Assembly: GCA_030407085.1 (NCBI GenBank)
Contig: CM059582.1
Location: 136,669,001-136,733,000, forward strand
Origin: Trichopria drosophilae
Taxonomy: Eukaryota; Arthropoda; Insecta; Hymenoptera; Diapriidae
Length of the DNA stretch: 64,000 nt
Direction: 5' to 3'
Both the position numbers and the translations under genes were made by a program. This document shows positions 54,976 through 64,000 of the stretch, in pieces. Under the pieces are notes generated by a model. It did not search any database. It worked only from the letters and a program-made list of their open reading frames with translations, and had not been told where the DNA came from. Within the stretch, counting starts at the first letter, position 1. Every line of letters begins with the position of its first letter.

Positions 54976-56142
54976 GTGTTAGACGAATTAGAATTAGACG
55001 TATCCGGATGCGTGTTAATGCGTATAAATCGTCTTAGGAATCGTCTTAATGGAAACTATACAGCAGCTGATTTTATTACAAGCGATAGAGAAATAGACCA
55101 AACGCAAATAAAAGATTATCGAGAAAATTTGTTAGGATCATTCCGCGAACGCCGATTAGCTGGTGTAGGGCAAAATGTAATTGAGCTCACGGCTCAGGTG
55201 CCTCAAGAACAAGGGGTACCAGAAGAAAGAAGACCTATGGAGGTAGTAAATATGAGGCCTTATACCCTACAAAATGGTACAATAGTACAAATTCCCGTAC
55301 AGGTAGGAAATATTTTGGATTGTGCAGAAGCGGTTATCCAAAATAGAGGACAGGATAAGACACGGAACATAATAGCAAGTAGTACCCGATTGGATGAAGA
55401 ACGCCGAGAATTAAATGGTCAAAGAGTCACTTTTCAAGACACTTTTGGTGTAAATTACCTATCGGATAATAACTCCAGAAGCACAACCCCTAGGGAGGGG
55501 GGAGAACAGGATTATCAGACCACCCTGGAGGAGTTGAACCAGATAAGAGATCGGGTTAACATGATAATTAATATGCCTGTAAAAACACCAGATCTCAGTG
55601 AAATTGTCCGAAAATGGGGAATTCAGTTTTCTGGAGACTCGGGATTCAGTATTGAAGAGTTCTTGAACCGAATCGAAGAAAAGCAACAATTGGCAGGATT
55701 AACCAGTCACCAAGTTTTAACGGCTCTCCCAAATTTATTAAATGGAGTAGCCTTACAATGGTATCGTTTGGTGCATCAAGAATGGCGTAACTGGGATGAT
55801 TTTCGTCGAGCTGCCCGTCAGTATTATGGAATTGATCGGAAATTCTTTCAACGATTGGAAGCCGAAGCTCAGACGCGCACACAAGGTCCGGAGGAACCAG
55901 TCCGAGATTTTATTGTGTGTTTGCGCACGATTCTCAATAGGTGTATGCCAGTACCCTCTATGGAGAGAGAGATGGATAGGCTACACCAAAATTTAAGGTC
56001 GGAAATCCAGATTGCCATTCGTCGTGAAGAAATTAGGAGTTACGATGAGTTACTCCAAAGGGCGATAGAAGTCGAGCGAGTACAACGCTGTCTGAAATTG
56101 TACAAACGACCTCCAGATCCAGAAATGGCACTTCTTCCATAA
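54976..56142 (+). pseudogene. G3 gag
   Basis: The frame is open from about 54905 (PNIDNWLFGLSENQIDDVLD) and has no obvious ATG at its start, so translation initiation is uncertain. Capsid-like blocks: IVRKWGIQFSGDSGFSIEEF, LTSHQVLTALPNLLNGVALQ with WYRLVHQEWRNWDDF, TQGPEEPVRDFIVCLRTILN and LHQNLRSEIQIAIRREEI. This matches the retrotransposon gag (Gypsy capsid) pattern, also seen in G2 (GPDEPIREYLVALRS). It stops at 56142 and coding continues in another frame. Confidence 0.85.
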
Positions 56143-56285
56143 GTTGCTTACCGCGGAAAATCGGATAGAGGAAGCAAAGGGAATCCGAAAGTAGCTGCCA
56201 CGGAGACACCGAAGAAACCGGAAGTAGAAGCCATATTTGTACCTCAATCCCAAGAGAAAGCTGAAGATTGTGCGGATACTAAAAG

Positions 56286-56588
56286 ATGTTGGAGCAAGTG
56301 CTTAAGAAGATGAACAGCTTCGAACAACAAATGAAGGAGCTTAGGGAAAAACAATCTTCTACAAAGTGGATCTCGCAGGAACCCCCCATAACATCTCCAG
56401 GAAGAAATAGTTCAGTTTTATCCAATCGGAACCGACAAAAGGTACGAGATCCTCCGAAGAATACGGAAAAGACCCAATCACCCGGATGGAATTATAATCC
56501 AAAATTGAGATGTTACGGGTGTAATAAACCAGGGTTCACAAAGTATAATTGCCCTAACTGTTCGGGAAACGGGAAGAAGGAACAGTAA
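56286..56588 (+). pseudogene. G3 gag nucleocapsid part
   Basis: A helical stretch (QVLKKMNSFEQQMKELREKQ) leads to a knuckle LRCYGCNKPGFTKYNCPNCS: C-x2-C-x4-F-x4-C, with Phe where His is usual, followed by another Cys. This variant occurs in some Gypsy elements. It would bind RNA for packaging. Confidence 0.75.
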
Positions 56589-56659
56589 GGGAGGCTTTTG
56601 TTCCGAAGCAGACCTCCAAGAAAACATTTCGATCTGCCGACAGTTTGGGAAAAATTGAT

Positions 56660-57066
56660 CCTAGTTTGGCGGATATAAATTCTACGGTTAGTGAGGATTT
56701 TTTAAGGTCGTGGATCGCTACAGATATTGGAGAATACCATCTATGAGCTTTATTTGATCCGGGTGCGGCTAGAACAATTATTAGTCCGGTTGGATATTTA
56801 ATAGCTGCAGCATGCGGTCGGCCAGTAACCGGGTATGAAGGACGGGTAGCTCAAGTAGCTGATGGATGAACTTCGACAATATCCGGTCAAGTCCAACTAC
56901 CATTTCAGGTAGCCGGAGTTGAGAGAGATATTTTAGCGTTAATTATGCCCAACTTAAACCTACATGCATTTTAGGTGCTGACTTCCTTAGAGCATTCAAT
57001 GCAGTTCTCCGCTCTAGGGAGAATTTATTATTCATTGAGGGCCGAAAGGGAGGTATTGAGGTTGAA
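56660..57066 (+). pseudogene. G3 retropepsin
   Basis: With stops, the frame reads ALFDPGAARTIISPVGYLIA (active site in D-P-G form), RVAQVADG and VAGVERDILALIMPNL, then CILGADF-type sequence (TCILGADFLRAFNA in a shifted frame at about 56965). In-frame stops at about 56743 and 56866 break it. Confidence 0.7.
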
Positions 57067-57749
57067 GTGGCAACTATCGACGTAAGTCCTAATACACTCC
57101 AATCGTCACCCGGTTTGGTAAAAATCTCCACCGCACAGCGAGATATTATTGATAGGCTGGTGAAAAGAGTATTGCTAGAAGACTTAGGTCATATTGGGTG
57201 TATGCCACTGATCAAACACGAAATTATTTTAGAAGCCGGTAGCCGGCCAATTAAGCAGCGGTACTACCCCATTTCTCAAAAGTTGGAGGAAGAAATGCAT
57301 GCTCAAGTATAGAAGCATGCTGGACGAAGGCATCATCGAACGATCGTCGAGTGCATGGTCAAGTCCAGTAGTACTGGTGAAGAAATCCAATGGGAAATGG
57401 CGCTTCTGTGAAGATTATAGGAAGATCAACGCGTTATCCAAAAATTATGGTTATCCATTACCGTATATGGACTCCATAATTCGGAAATTGCAACGGGCTA
57501 AGTATATTTCGACTCTGGATTTCGACAGTGCATACCACCAAATAGAAATGGAAAAGTCAAAGCCTATTACTTTTTTTACGGTTCCCGGTCGGGGACTCTT
57601 CCAGTATCGGAGGATGCCATTCGGCTTATCTGTAGCCCCTGCCACATTCCAGAGACTTCTCGATCAATTAATAGGTCTAAAATTGTAACCACATGCTTTC
57701 GCTTACCTGGACGATATTATTATCGTTACAGAAACGTTCCAAGAGCACT
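57067..57749 (+). pseudogene. G3 reverse transcriptase, first part
   Basis: Two overlapping frames (57067-57312 and 57299-57688) carry IKQRYYPISQKLEEEMHAQV, then DEGIIERSSSAWSSPVVLVK, WRFCEDYRKINALSKNYGYP, YISTLDFDSAYHQIEMEKS and FGLSVAPATFQRLLDQLIG. A TAA at 57686-57688 stops it, and the frame continues HAFAYLDDIIIVTETFQEHS with YLDD intact until the transposon insertion at 57750. Confidence 0.88.
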
Positions 57750-59640
57750 CACGGTGTGTCTGGAGCAACTTTAATTGACACTGTTTTGCATATTGGATTT
57801 TTTTGTGGTTTATTGTTCTCTTATTTCCTACAAACAATTTAAGACCAAAAACGTAATTATCCGTCGGGCGGAAATTGAGAAAAGTGGATTTTATTATTTG
57901 AAATTCGCCATTTTTAATTTCTTTGATAAATTGCGATTAATTTTTTTTCTAAAAATTATAAAAAAGGAATTTAGTTGTAAGTTTATATTATACATATATT
58001 TTGTAGAAACTACATTAATATAATCAATATTAGTTAATTTATAAAAACATTTTTCTATACTTTTTAATTATAATTTAAAATCTAGTGGTATACAGGGTGA
58101 TCGGCCAACCATTACCCAGCGGCTAACTGTAGATTGTACAGATAATTCTGAGCAACTTTTTCCTCTGACAAAATTTCCGGGAAGGTAGAGTTTTTAAGTT
58201 ATTCAACACTAAAATTTAGGGGGAAAAAATCACTTTTTTTGAAATATCTCGGCTCTGTATGAAGGTATCTTAACGAACTGAAGCTCATTTTAAAGATATT
58301 TTCAAGCTATACAAGTTGTATCTGTTGATTTTTGACCTGCAATGAATATTTCTCTTGTTATAGCCATAAAAACGGGGGTAAATACCGATTTTTCAGGGTT
58401 TTCGCGTCTAACTCGTTTGGACACATAGCTATCGAAATATCACACTGGAAAAAGTTGTAGGCCTTGAAAACACAAACATTTTTTGTCCTTTAATACGATG
58501 CGATTAAATTAAAACTGAACCCTACAAGAGCCTCGTAAAGTTGACAAAATACAGTTCGACAAATAAATCGATATTAATAACAAAATGTTATGAAAACGAG
58601 TACAAATAGGGTTCAGTTTTAATTTAATCGCATCGTATTAGAGGACAAAAAATGTTTGTGTTTTCAAGGCCTACAACTTTTTCCAGTGTGATATTTCGAT
58701 AGCTATGTGTCGAAACGAGTTAGACGCGAAAAACCTGAAAAATCGGCATTTACCCCCGTTTTTATGGCTATAACAAGAGAAATATTCATTGTAGGTCAAA
58801 AACCAACAGAGGCAACTTGTATAGCTTGAAAATATCTTTAAAATGAGCTTCGGTTCGCTAAGATACCTTCATACAGAGCCGAGATATTTCAACAAATGTG
58901 ATTTTTTCACCTAAATTTTAGTGTTGAATAACTTAAAAACTCTACCTTCCCGAACATTTTTTTAGAGGAAAAAGTTGTTCAGAATTATCTGTAGAATCTA
59001 GAGTTAGCCGCTGGGTAATGGTTGGCCGATCACCCTGTATATTAATCAAAACTTTTTCGGAATTTTAAATTAAATAAATTAAGAAGGCACGTAGTTCTGC
59101 GTAGTGAAATAAATTTTATTTAATAAATATTTATTTAATATTTAAATATGCAGCCCATTAAATTCACGAACGGCATTTAACAAACGATTCATGTACAGTG
59201 GATACCACGATAAACTATTAATTATAGGTTATTAAACAATTGAATATCGACACTTGAAAAGAATATCACATGATATCGATATGATTTACCATCGATTCTA
59301 CTCATATCGATTACAGTTTACAACTTTAACATGCCAATGAAGTGTTTAAAAATAATTAAATTTTAATTGTATGGACTTGTTTTTTACAAAATATATATTT
59401 TTACAAAAATTAACTATTAAAATAATTTATTACAGTTTTTAAAGAAATTTAAAGATAATTATTTAAAAAAATTCAAAATTTTAAAAATTCAAGAAATAAA
59501 ATCCACTTTTCTCAATTTCCGCCCGACGGATAATTACGTTTTTGGTCTTAAATTGTTTGTAGGAAATAGGAGAACACTAAACCACAAAAAAATCCCATAT
59601 GCAAAACAGTGTCAATTAAAGTTGCTCCAGACACACCGTG
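57750..59640. mobile_element. Inverted-repeat DNA transposon inserted in G3, CACT target duplication
   Basis: CACGGTGTGTCTGGAGCAAC at 57750 is repeated in inverted form at the end (59640). The arms extend about 147 bp with only a few mismatches (57750-57897 and 59494-59640). CACT lies on both sides (57746-57749 and 59641-59644), a 4-bp target duplication. It splits the G3 RT right after YLDD, and G3 coding resumes downstream. No transposase was recognised; a short plus-strand frame (57775-58023) is AT-rich. It carries the nested palindrome 58093-59037. Confidence 0.88.
58093..59037. mobile_element. 945-bp palindromic MITE, TA target duplication
   Basis: The ends CAGGGTGATCGGCCAACCAT and its complement are exact, bounded by TA at 58091-58092 and 59038-59039. 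The arms (58093-58524 and 58607-59037) are about 430 bp each and roughly 95% complementary, around an ~80-bp spacer. The CAGGGTG end with TA duplication is a common insect Tc1/mariner-like MITE signature. No coding capacity. It is the innermost and therefore youngest layer in this locus. Confidence 0.9.
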
Positions 59641-59644
59641 CACT

Positions 59645-59945
59645 TGCAGTAGCTAGAATTTGTATTGAGAAGAATTATGGAAGCTAAACTATCAACCGGG
59701 AGAAAAGTTTATTTTGTCGGGAAGAAGTCCGATATCTCGGTGTATTGGTTAATGGTGAAGAATTTCGTCCTGATCCCGAAAAGATCCAGCCTATTGTGGA
59801 TTACCCGGCGCCGAAAAACCTTTGTCAATTTCGACGATTTCTTGGAATGGCGTCCTGGTATAGGAAGTTTATGCCCGAATTTGCAATGATTGCGGAGCCC
59901 TTGACGCAACTAACAAGAAAAAGTCAGCGTTATATTTGGACGTAA
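59645..59945 (+). pseudogene. G3 reverse transcriptase, C-terminal part
   Basis: Downstream of the transposon the RT resumes: in one frame a decayed segment with EEVRYLGVLVNGEEFRPDP, then the 59745-59945 frame VNGEEFRPDPEKIQPIVDYP, LCQFRRFLGMASWYRKFMPE and FAMIAEPLTQLTRKS. It is the RT thumb and connection. An in-frame TAA at 59943-59945 separates it from RNase H. Confidence 0.88.
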
Positions 59946-59978
59946 GAACAGAAGGAAGCTTTCGGGCAAATCAAATCC

Positions 59979-60611
59979 TTGTTGGCATCTGCGCCAATTC
60001 TTCATCGGCCGGATTTTACCCAGAAATTCGTCATCGAAACAGATGCTAGTGGAACAAGTTTAGGAGCTGTTCTAGGCCAGAAAATCGATGGTGAGGATAG
60101 AGTATTAGCTTTCGCGCGTCGTACTATGAATGCGGCTGAACGAAATTATTCGGCTTCGGAACGCGAATGTTTGGCTGTGATCTGGGCTATACAGAAATTT
60201 AGGGCCTATGTCGAAAGTTACCATTTTAAGGTCATAACCGACCATAGCAGTTTACAATGGTTATATAACCTGCGTAACCCAGTTGGTCGTTTGGCTCGAT
60301 GGGCCTTAGACCTCCAGGGATATGACTACGATATTAGGCACCGAAAGGGAGCAATGCACCACGTTCCGGATGCGTTGTCACGCATGTATGAAACAGATGA
60401 AGAACCGGACGTGAATGCTATTGAAGTGGTACCTGATACCTCAGACCGGTGGTATCTAGAGAAACTGCAACAAGTACACGAAGACCCACTTAAATACCCT
60501 TTTTGGAAGATTATGGATGCTCAGTTGTATGTGCATCGGCCGGATGAACGAAAGAAATGCGTCAGGAGATTCTTCAAGAAAATCACGATATTCCCACCGC
60601 AGATCATTTAG
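59979..60611 (+). pseudogene. G3 RNase H and start of integrase
   Basis: ILHRPDFTQKFVIETDASGT with SLGAVLGQ, NYSASERECLAVIWAIQKFR, FKVITDHSSLQWLYNLRNP and RHRKGAMHHVPDALSRMYET: the RNase H Asp, Glu and Asp are present. About 60 residues then lead to an integrase N-terminal region (WYLEKLQQVHEDPLKYPFWK), and the frame ends at 60611 before the zinc finger, which appears in another frame (about 60610-60720, CSICQQC). Confidence 0.88.
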
Positions 60612-61449
60612 GTCGAAAGAAAACAATAGATCGAATTTTTTCGATACTATTATTGGCCTACTCTCCGGAAGGACGTAACAAGATCTGTTTGTGGATGTAG
60701 TATTTGTCAACAATGCATGATTCCACCTGTTGCTCCTAGCGGTTTAATGGGGAAAAGAATCGTGACTGAACCGTGGAAAGTCGTTCCTAGTGTTCTCATG
60801 GGTCCTTTTCCCCGGAGTAAACGCGGATAGGTACATCTCATCGTCCTACAAGACATCTTTACACGATAAATAGAGTGTGTCCCTATAAAAAAACCTACCG
60901 GGAAAGCGTTTATTAAGGCTTTCACCGAACGAGTCTTGTTACGCTTTGGGACCCCAGAGATATTTCATTTGGATAATGGTCCTGAATTCTGGAATAAGGA
61001 GGTTAAAACCTTTTTAGAAGAACATGTTTTTGAGTTCTCGCTAAATCAGGTATATCATCCTCAGGCGAATCCGGTAGAGCGGACAAATCGTACCAATAAA
61101 ACGATGGTGATAGCTTTTATAGAAGAGAGCCATCGAGAGTGGGACTAACATATTGATGAGTTCACCTTTGCCATTAATACTGCTATACAGGAGTCTACAG
61201 GAATTAGCCCAGCTTTATTAAACTTTGGTAGACAGCCGAAACCTCTGTTTCTATGTCGACGAGTACAAGAACGTGAGGGAGAAAATACTCGTTAAGAGAA
61301 TGCTGTACTGCAATGGAATGCCAAAATGAAGAATTTGGATGAGTTACGTCAAGAAGCGAGTGAACAGGCTCAGGGGCCCAAAATCGGCAAGCTCCATATT
61401 ATGATAAAAGACGGCGTAATTTTGAATATCAGATTGGCGATAAAGTTTG
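60612..61449 (+). pseudogene. G3 integrase zinc finger and core, multiple stops
   Basis: A Cys-rich CGCSICQQCMIPPVAPSG marks the zinc finger. Core blocks follow: the first Asp in VLQDIFTR followed by a stop, FGTPEIFHLDNGPEFWNKEV (second Asp), YHPQANPVERTNRTNKTMVI (Glu), then after another stop (61146) HIDEFTFAINTAIQESTGIS and PALLNFGRQPKPL. All three catalytic positions are readable, but stops make it non-functional. Confidence 0.82.
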
Positions 61450-61861
61450 GAAGAAAAATCGAATTCTTTCCTCCGCAGTACAAGGCATATCGGCTAAGTT
61501 AGCTCCGAAATATGCTGGCCCGTACACGATTGTAAAGAGGTTAGGTTCGAACGTTTACGAATTAGTCGGCCAACAGGGTCTTCCTTATAAGGCCATACAC
61601 GTAGTTCATCTTAAATCATCCCATGAAGCGGTGAACTTCAATCAAGAAGAGGAATGGATGGCAGCAGAAGAGTTGGAGGTGAGTACCCCTAGCGAAGAGC
61701 CTGAGTCGCGTTTCATAGTCGACGGAAATAGGTCATCTGCCACTGTAAATGCACCTCGACTGCGAGAGCGTCCCCGTAAATCGCAGCGAAAAATTGCTAG
61801 GGCGGTAAGAAATTGCGATAGAGGAATTCGTCCGATGACGAGTAGGAATCACGCCCAATAA
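61450..61861 (+). pseudogene. G3 integrase GPY/F domain and C-terminal tail
   Basis: It reads KVWKKNRILSSAVQGISAKL, APKYAGPYTIVKRLGSNVYE, KAIHVVHLKSSHEAVNFNQE and EEWMAAEELEVSTPSEEPES, with a basic tail RERPRKSQRKIARAVR. KLAPKYAGPY is the GPY/F module. The same sequence is found inverted at 47.9-48.4 kb, where the tail is interrupted by a 561-bp insert. Confidence 0.85.
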
Positions 61862-62125
61862 TTTCCGAGATACAAATACAGCAATGCCGAAGCACTTACG
61901 ACCACCGATCGAATCACAAAAATATATTTTTTTTAATAACGCGAACAATAGACTTTGCGTAGCCAAAACCACAGTATATCGCACGCGCGGTAGTCGGAAC
62001 GAATCTGCCCAATTTTTCACGTGTATTGCCGATCCACGACACGTGCCGCCCGCTTCTTTCCCCTTCGTTTCCCTGGCCCACTAGGATAGGAAGTCTAGCG
62101 CGAATTCAAATATTTAAATAATTAA
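61862..62125 (+). other. G3 3' region shared with the 47-kb fragment
   Basis: Non-coding or decayed sequence, matched inverted at 47133-47400. It ends at TTTAAATAATTAAG, after which the two copies differ. The 3' LTR expected here is absent. Confidence 0.6.
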
Positions 62126-62880
62126 GGGCCCTCGAGCGTGCCGAGGCGCCTGCCGCCTGTGGCGTCATAGGCGAGGAAAAGGCGAGAATATTTTTCGCCG
62201 ATCTTTAAGACTTTTAAGATGCTTTTCGGATGATTTTTGTTTACAGAAATATTTCTTATTATATTCGCCACCGAATGAGTGATTTTGGAGAAATTCGGAT
62301 ATTGGGAAGTTCGTGAAAATACTATGAAAAGTTTGGTATTCAGTAGTTGGTTATGAAACCTGTCACGGGACTTTTTTCGGGGAAGTTGGATACCGAACTT
62401 TTCACAGTATTTTCGCGAACTTCCCAACATCCGAATTTCGCCAAAATCACTCATTCGGTGACTTAGAATTTTTCCAGCCTGGGCGAAATGAAAGGATGGA
62501 GAAGAACGTGCTGCAATTTAGCAAAATTATAATAAAATATAAAATAAAAACTTGTAACGATATAACAATTATTGAATAAAATAATGCGTAAAACTATGTA
62601 CGTGTCTTTCGTATTTTTATATTTTTTTTGTAAATAATTTAGAAATTATTGGAAATATTGATTGTGAATATTTTATGCAGTATTGTAAAATTTGTAAAAT
62701 ATTTTTTTTTGTAAATATTATAGAAAGTGGACTTATTTTGCAAGTATTATTTCAAATAATTGAATTTATTTAGTTCTTTTTTATTTTCCAGATTTTCCAT
62801 ATTTTTATTTTTATGTAAATACATTTTCTACGCAATAATGATTGTAAATATATATTTTTTTTATTTTATTTAGTTTTCAG
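62126..62880. other. Non-coding stretch with a foldback repeat
   Basis: No gene. It contains the inverted repeat 62269-62461 (separate entry) and, from 62520, T-rich sequence with multiple long T and A runs. Confidence 0.45.
62269..62461. repeat. Foldback repeat, 73-bp arms
   Basis: CACCGAATGAGTGATTTTGG at 62269 is the complement of the sequence ending at 62461. The arms (62269-62341 and 62389-62461) match with a few mismatches around a 47-bp spacer. It could form a strong hairpin RNA or be the core of a MITE. The open frame across it (62122-62454) is incidental. Confidence 0.8.
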
Positions 62881-63184
62881 TGTATTTTTTTTTGCATCTG
62901 CAGCAACCACAGCATCGACGACAACCACAGCGACCATAGCAATGGCAGGAAACGCATCTTGGGTATGTATAAATAAATTTTACTCAGCAACAAAAATGAA
63001 AGTTTTATTTATTGTTTTCTTTTTTTGCCACTTTATTTTAAAACTGTTTTTTTTAGTTTATTTTTTTCAAATTACAAATTACAAACATTTTATACATTTT
63101 ACAATTTTTTAAACTCAAACAATATTACAATAATCTACCTAATACGCTAATATATATATATAAGACAATAAAGCACCACCACCC
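62881..63184. other. T-rich non-coding sequence with one exon-like island
   Basis: A 59-base island (62904-62962) is bounded by a T-rich tract plus GCATCTGCAG on the left and GTATGT on the right, resembling an internal exon. The rest is T-rich. No partner exon was identified. Confidence 0.25.
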
Positions 63185-63367
63185 TTAGCGAGATGGACGC
63201 CAGGTGCTTCGGAAGAACTGTCCCATATCCCTTATGTACTGGGCACGTTTTGCTTTTCCAATGGCCTGTCGCTTCTTCACCTGAAGCCCACCACTCTGCT
63301 TTGTACCATATCTCTTCTTTTCGTGAAAAAGAAACAATTTATGATCAAAATGTAAGAAGGAATACAA
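63185..63367 (-). CDS. Small unidentified ORF, possible last exon
   Basis: The minus strand encodes KKRYGTKQSGGLQVKKRQAI then GKAKRAQYIRDMGQFFRSTW and a stop soon after. It is basic and markedly less AT-rich than the surroundings, which favours real coding. The start could be the ATG at 63367, or the part could be a terminal exon after a TTTCTTTTTCACGAAAAG acceptor-like tract near 63320. I do not recognise the family. It could belong to a cellular gene or a transposase. Confidence 0.3.
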   Translation of the reverse strand: MYSFLHFDHKLFLFHEKKRYGTKQSGGLQVKKRQAIGKAKRAQYIRDMGQFFRSTWRPSR

Positions 63368-63418
63368 TCTACAGATAATAGAGTATCTTTGCCGGTTAGG
63401 AATTTATTACTACGTGTT

Positions 63419-63873
63419 GTAATTTTACGATGCTACGTTGATTAAAATCGAGTCCGTGTTGAACGTGGTATTTTTCCCATTCGAAAGAAAATTACATCAA
63501 AATTAGTAAAATTGCAACTCCCAAACAGAAAACTTACAGCACGCAATAAGATCACCACGTTCAGTGTGGGCTCAATTTCGACCAGTGTGTAACGTGGTAA
63601 AATTCATTGCCATTTTTTACAGTTTTTTACTTGTAGGTTACTATTAGGTTATTATTATGTTTTTATTAGGTTATGATGTAAAAAAATGGCAATGAATTTT
63701 ACCACGTTACACCTTGGTCAAAATTGAGCTCGCATTGAACGTGGTAATAATGCTGTATGTTTTCTGTTTGGGAGTTGTAGTTTTACCAATTCATATGTGC
63801 TTTCCTCTAGATTGTGGAAATTACTACGTTCAGCATGGGCTAGATTATGATCGACGTGTAGCAAGGTAAAATT
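63419..63873. mobile_element. Palindromic MITE-like element, about 455 bp
   Basis: The left half begins AATTTTACGATGCTACG and the right half ends CGTGTAGCAAGGTAAAATT, an imperfect inverted pair. Inner blocks pair more closely, for example GTAACGTGGTAAAATTCATT near 63592 with its complement near 63690, and AACTCCCAAACAGAAAA with TTTTCTGTTTGGGAGTT. The arms are about 200 bp with a roughly 45-bp T-rich centre. ACGTGGTA recurs four times. No ORF of note. Confidence 0.75.
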
Positions 63874-64000
63874 AAAACACAAAATAAAATTCCTAACCTC
63901 CAAAGATAAGAACCCAACGTTACCCTCCGTAATATTACAACGCTTATTTTTTTGCATTGATTTTTTTTCAGTTTTATCTTTTTTTTTCATATATTTTCAC

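Larger units (their letters stand above)
54166..62125 (+). mobile_element. Gypsy G3: Ty3/Gypsy element with 5' LTR, interrupted by a DNA transposon
   Basis: The plus strand reads 5' LTR (54166-54665), leader, gag, zinc knuckle, protease, RT, RNase H, integrase and a C-terminal/third coding region to about 61861. RT is split by a 1.9-kb inverted-repeat element at 57750-59640. No 3' LTR copy was found; shared sequence with the 47-kb fragment ends at 62125. At least six stops or frame changes were seen. A different family from G1/G2 by sequence. Confidence 0.88.

Overview
This window is AT-rich eukaryotic DNA that reads as insect heterochromatin or a transposon graveyard. I base that on non-LTR retrotransposons, Ty3/Gypsy and BEL/Pao LTR retrotransposons, Tc1/mariner-type and piggyBac-type DNA transposons, GT..AG intron borders and no bacterial operon structure. 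An insect is the best guess. Hymenoptera is possible, but nothing in the sequence proves the order. No intact cellular housekeeping gene was recognised.

Layout: (1) 1-3570, minus strand: LINE-A (PHD-like and coiled-coil ORF1, endonuclease, reverse transcriptase), running off the left edge. (2) 4207-6330, plus: decayed Gypsy G1 (protease, RT, RNase H, integrase start). (3) 6.4-11.4 kb: mostly non-coding, with a tRNA-like sequence at 10.05 kb. (4) 11443-16107, minus: BEL/Pao element with gag, A17-type protease, RT, integrase and C-terminal domain, all broken. (5) 16675-19580, minus: LINE-B, truncated, with a mutated RT active site. It is fused at its 5' end to a fragment resembling a tyrosine-recombinase N-terminus, next to a two-exon gag-like gene at 19773-20847. 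(6) 20.8-33 kb: AT-rich DNA with non-autonomous inverted-repeat elements, two tRNA-like sequences, tandem repeats, an env-like ORF fragment and an internally deleted LINE-D. (7) 33133-45978, minus: a long Gypsy element (G2) with both LTRs. Its 3' LTR region carries an 822-bp direct duplication separated by about 500 bp of a 16-bp C15A minisatellite. Its leader carries 18-bp and 97-bp tandem repeats. (8) 46252-47015: piggyBac-like remnant. (9) 47133-48440, minus: 3' fragment of Gypsy family G3 with a 561-bp insertion. (10) 50133-54165, plus: nearly complete LINE-C with an (AAT)n tail. (11) 54166-62125, plus: Gypsy G3 inserted in that tail, itself interrupted by an inverted-repeat transposon (57750-59640) that contains a 945-bp palindrome (58093-59037). 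(12) 62.1-64 kb: two foldback repeats and a small unidentified ORF.

The retroelement genes would make virus-like particle proteins (gag), process them (protease), copy RNA to DNA (RT and RNase H) and integrate (integrase or endonuclease). Every copy here has disabling lesions, so the window is a record of layered insertions. The least explained features are the C15A array with its duplicated flanks, the phase-matched two-exon gag-like gene beside a recombinase/LINE chimera, and inverted-repeat elements that carry tRNA-like Pol III boxes.
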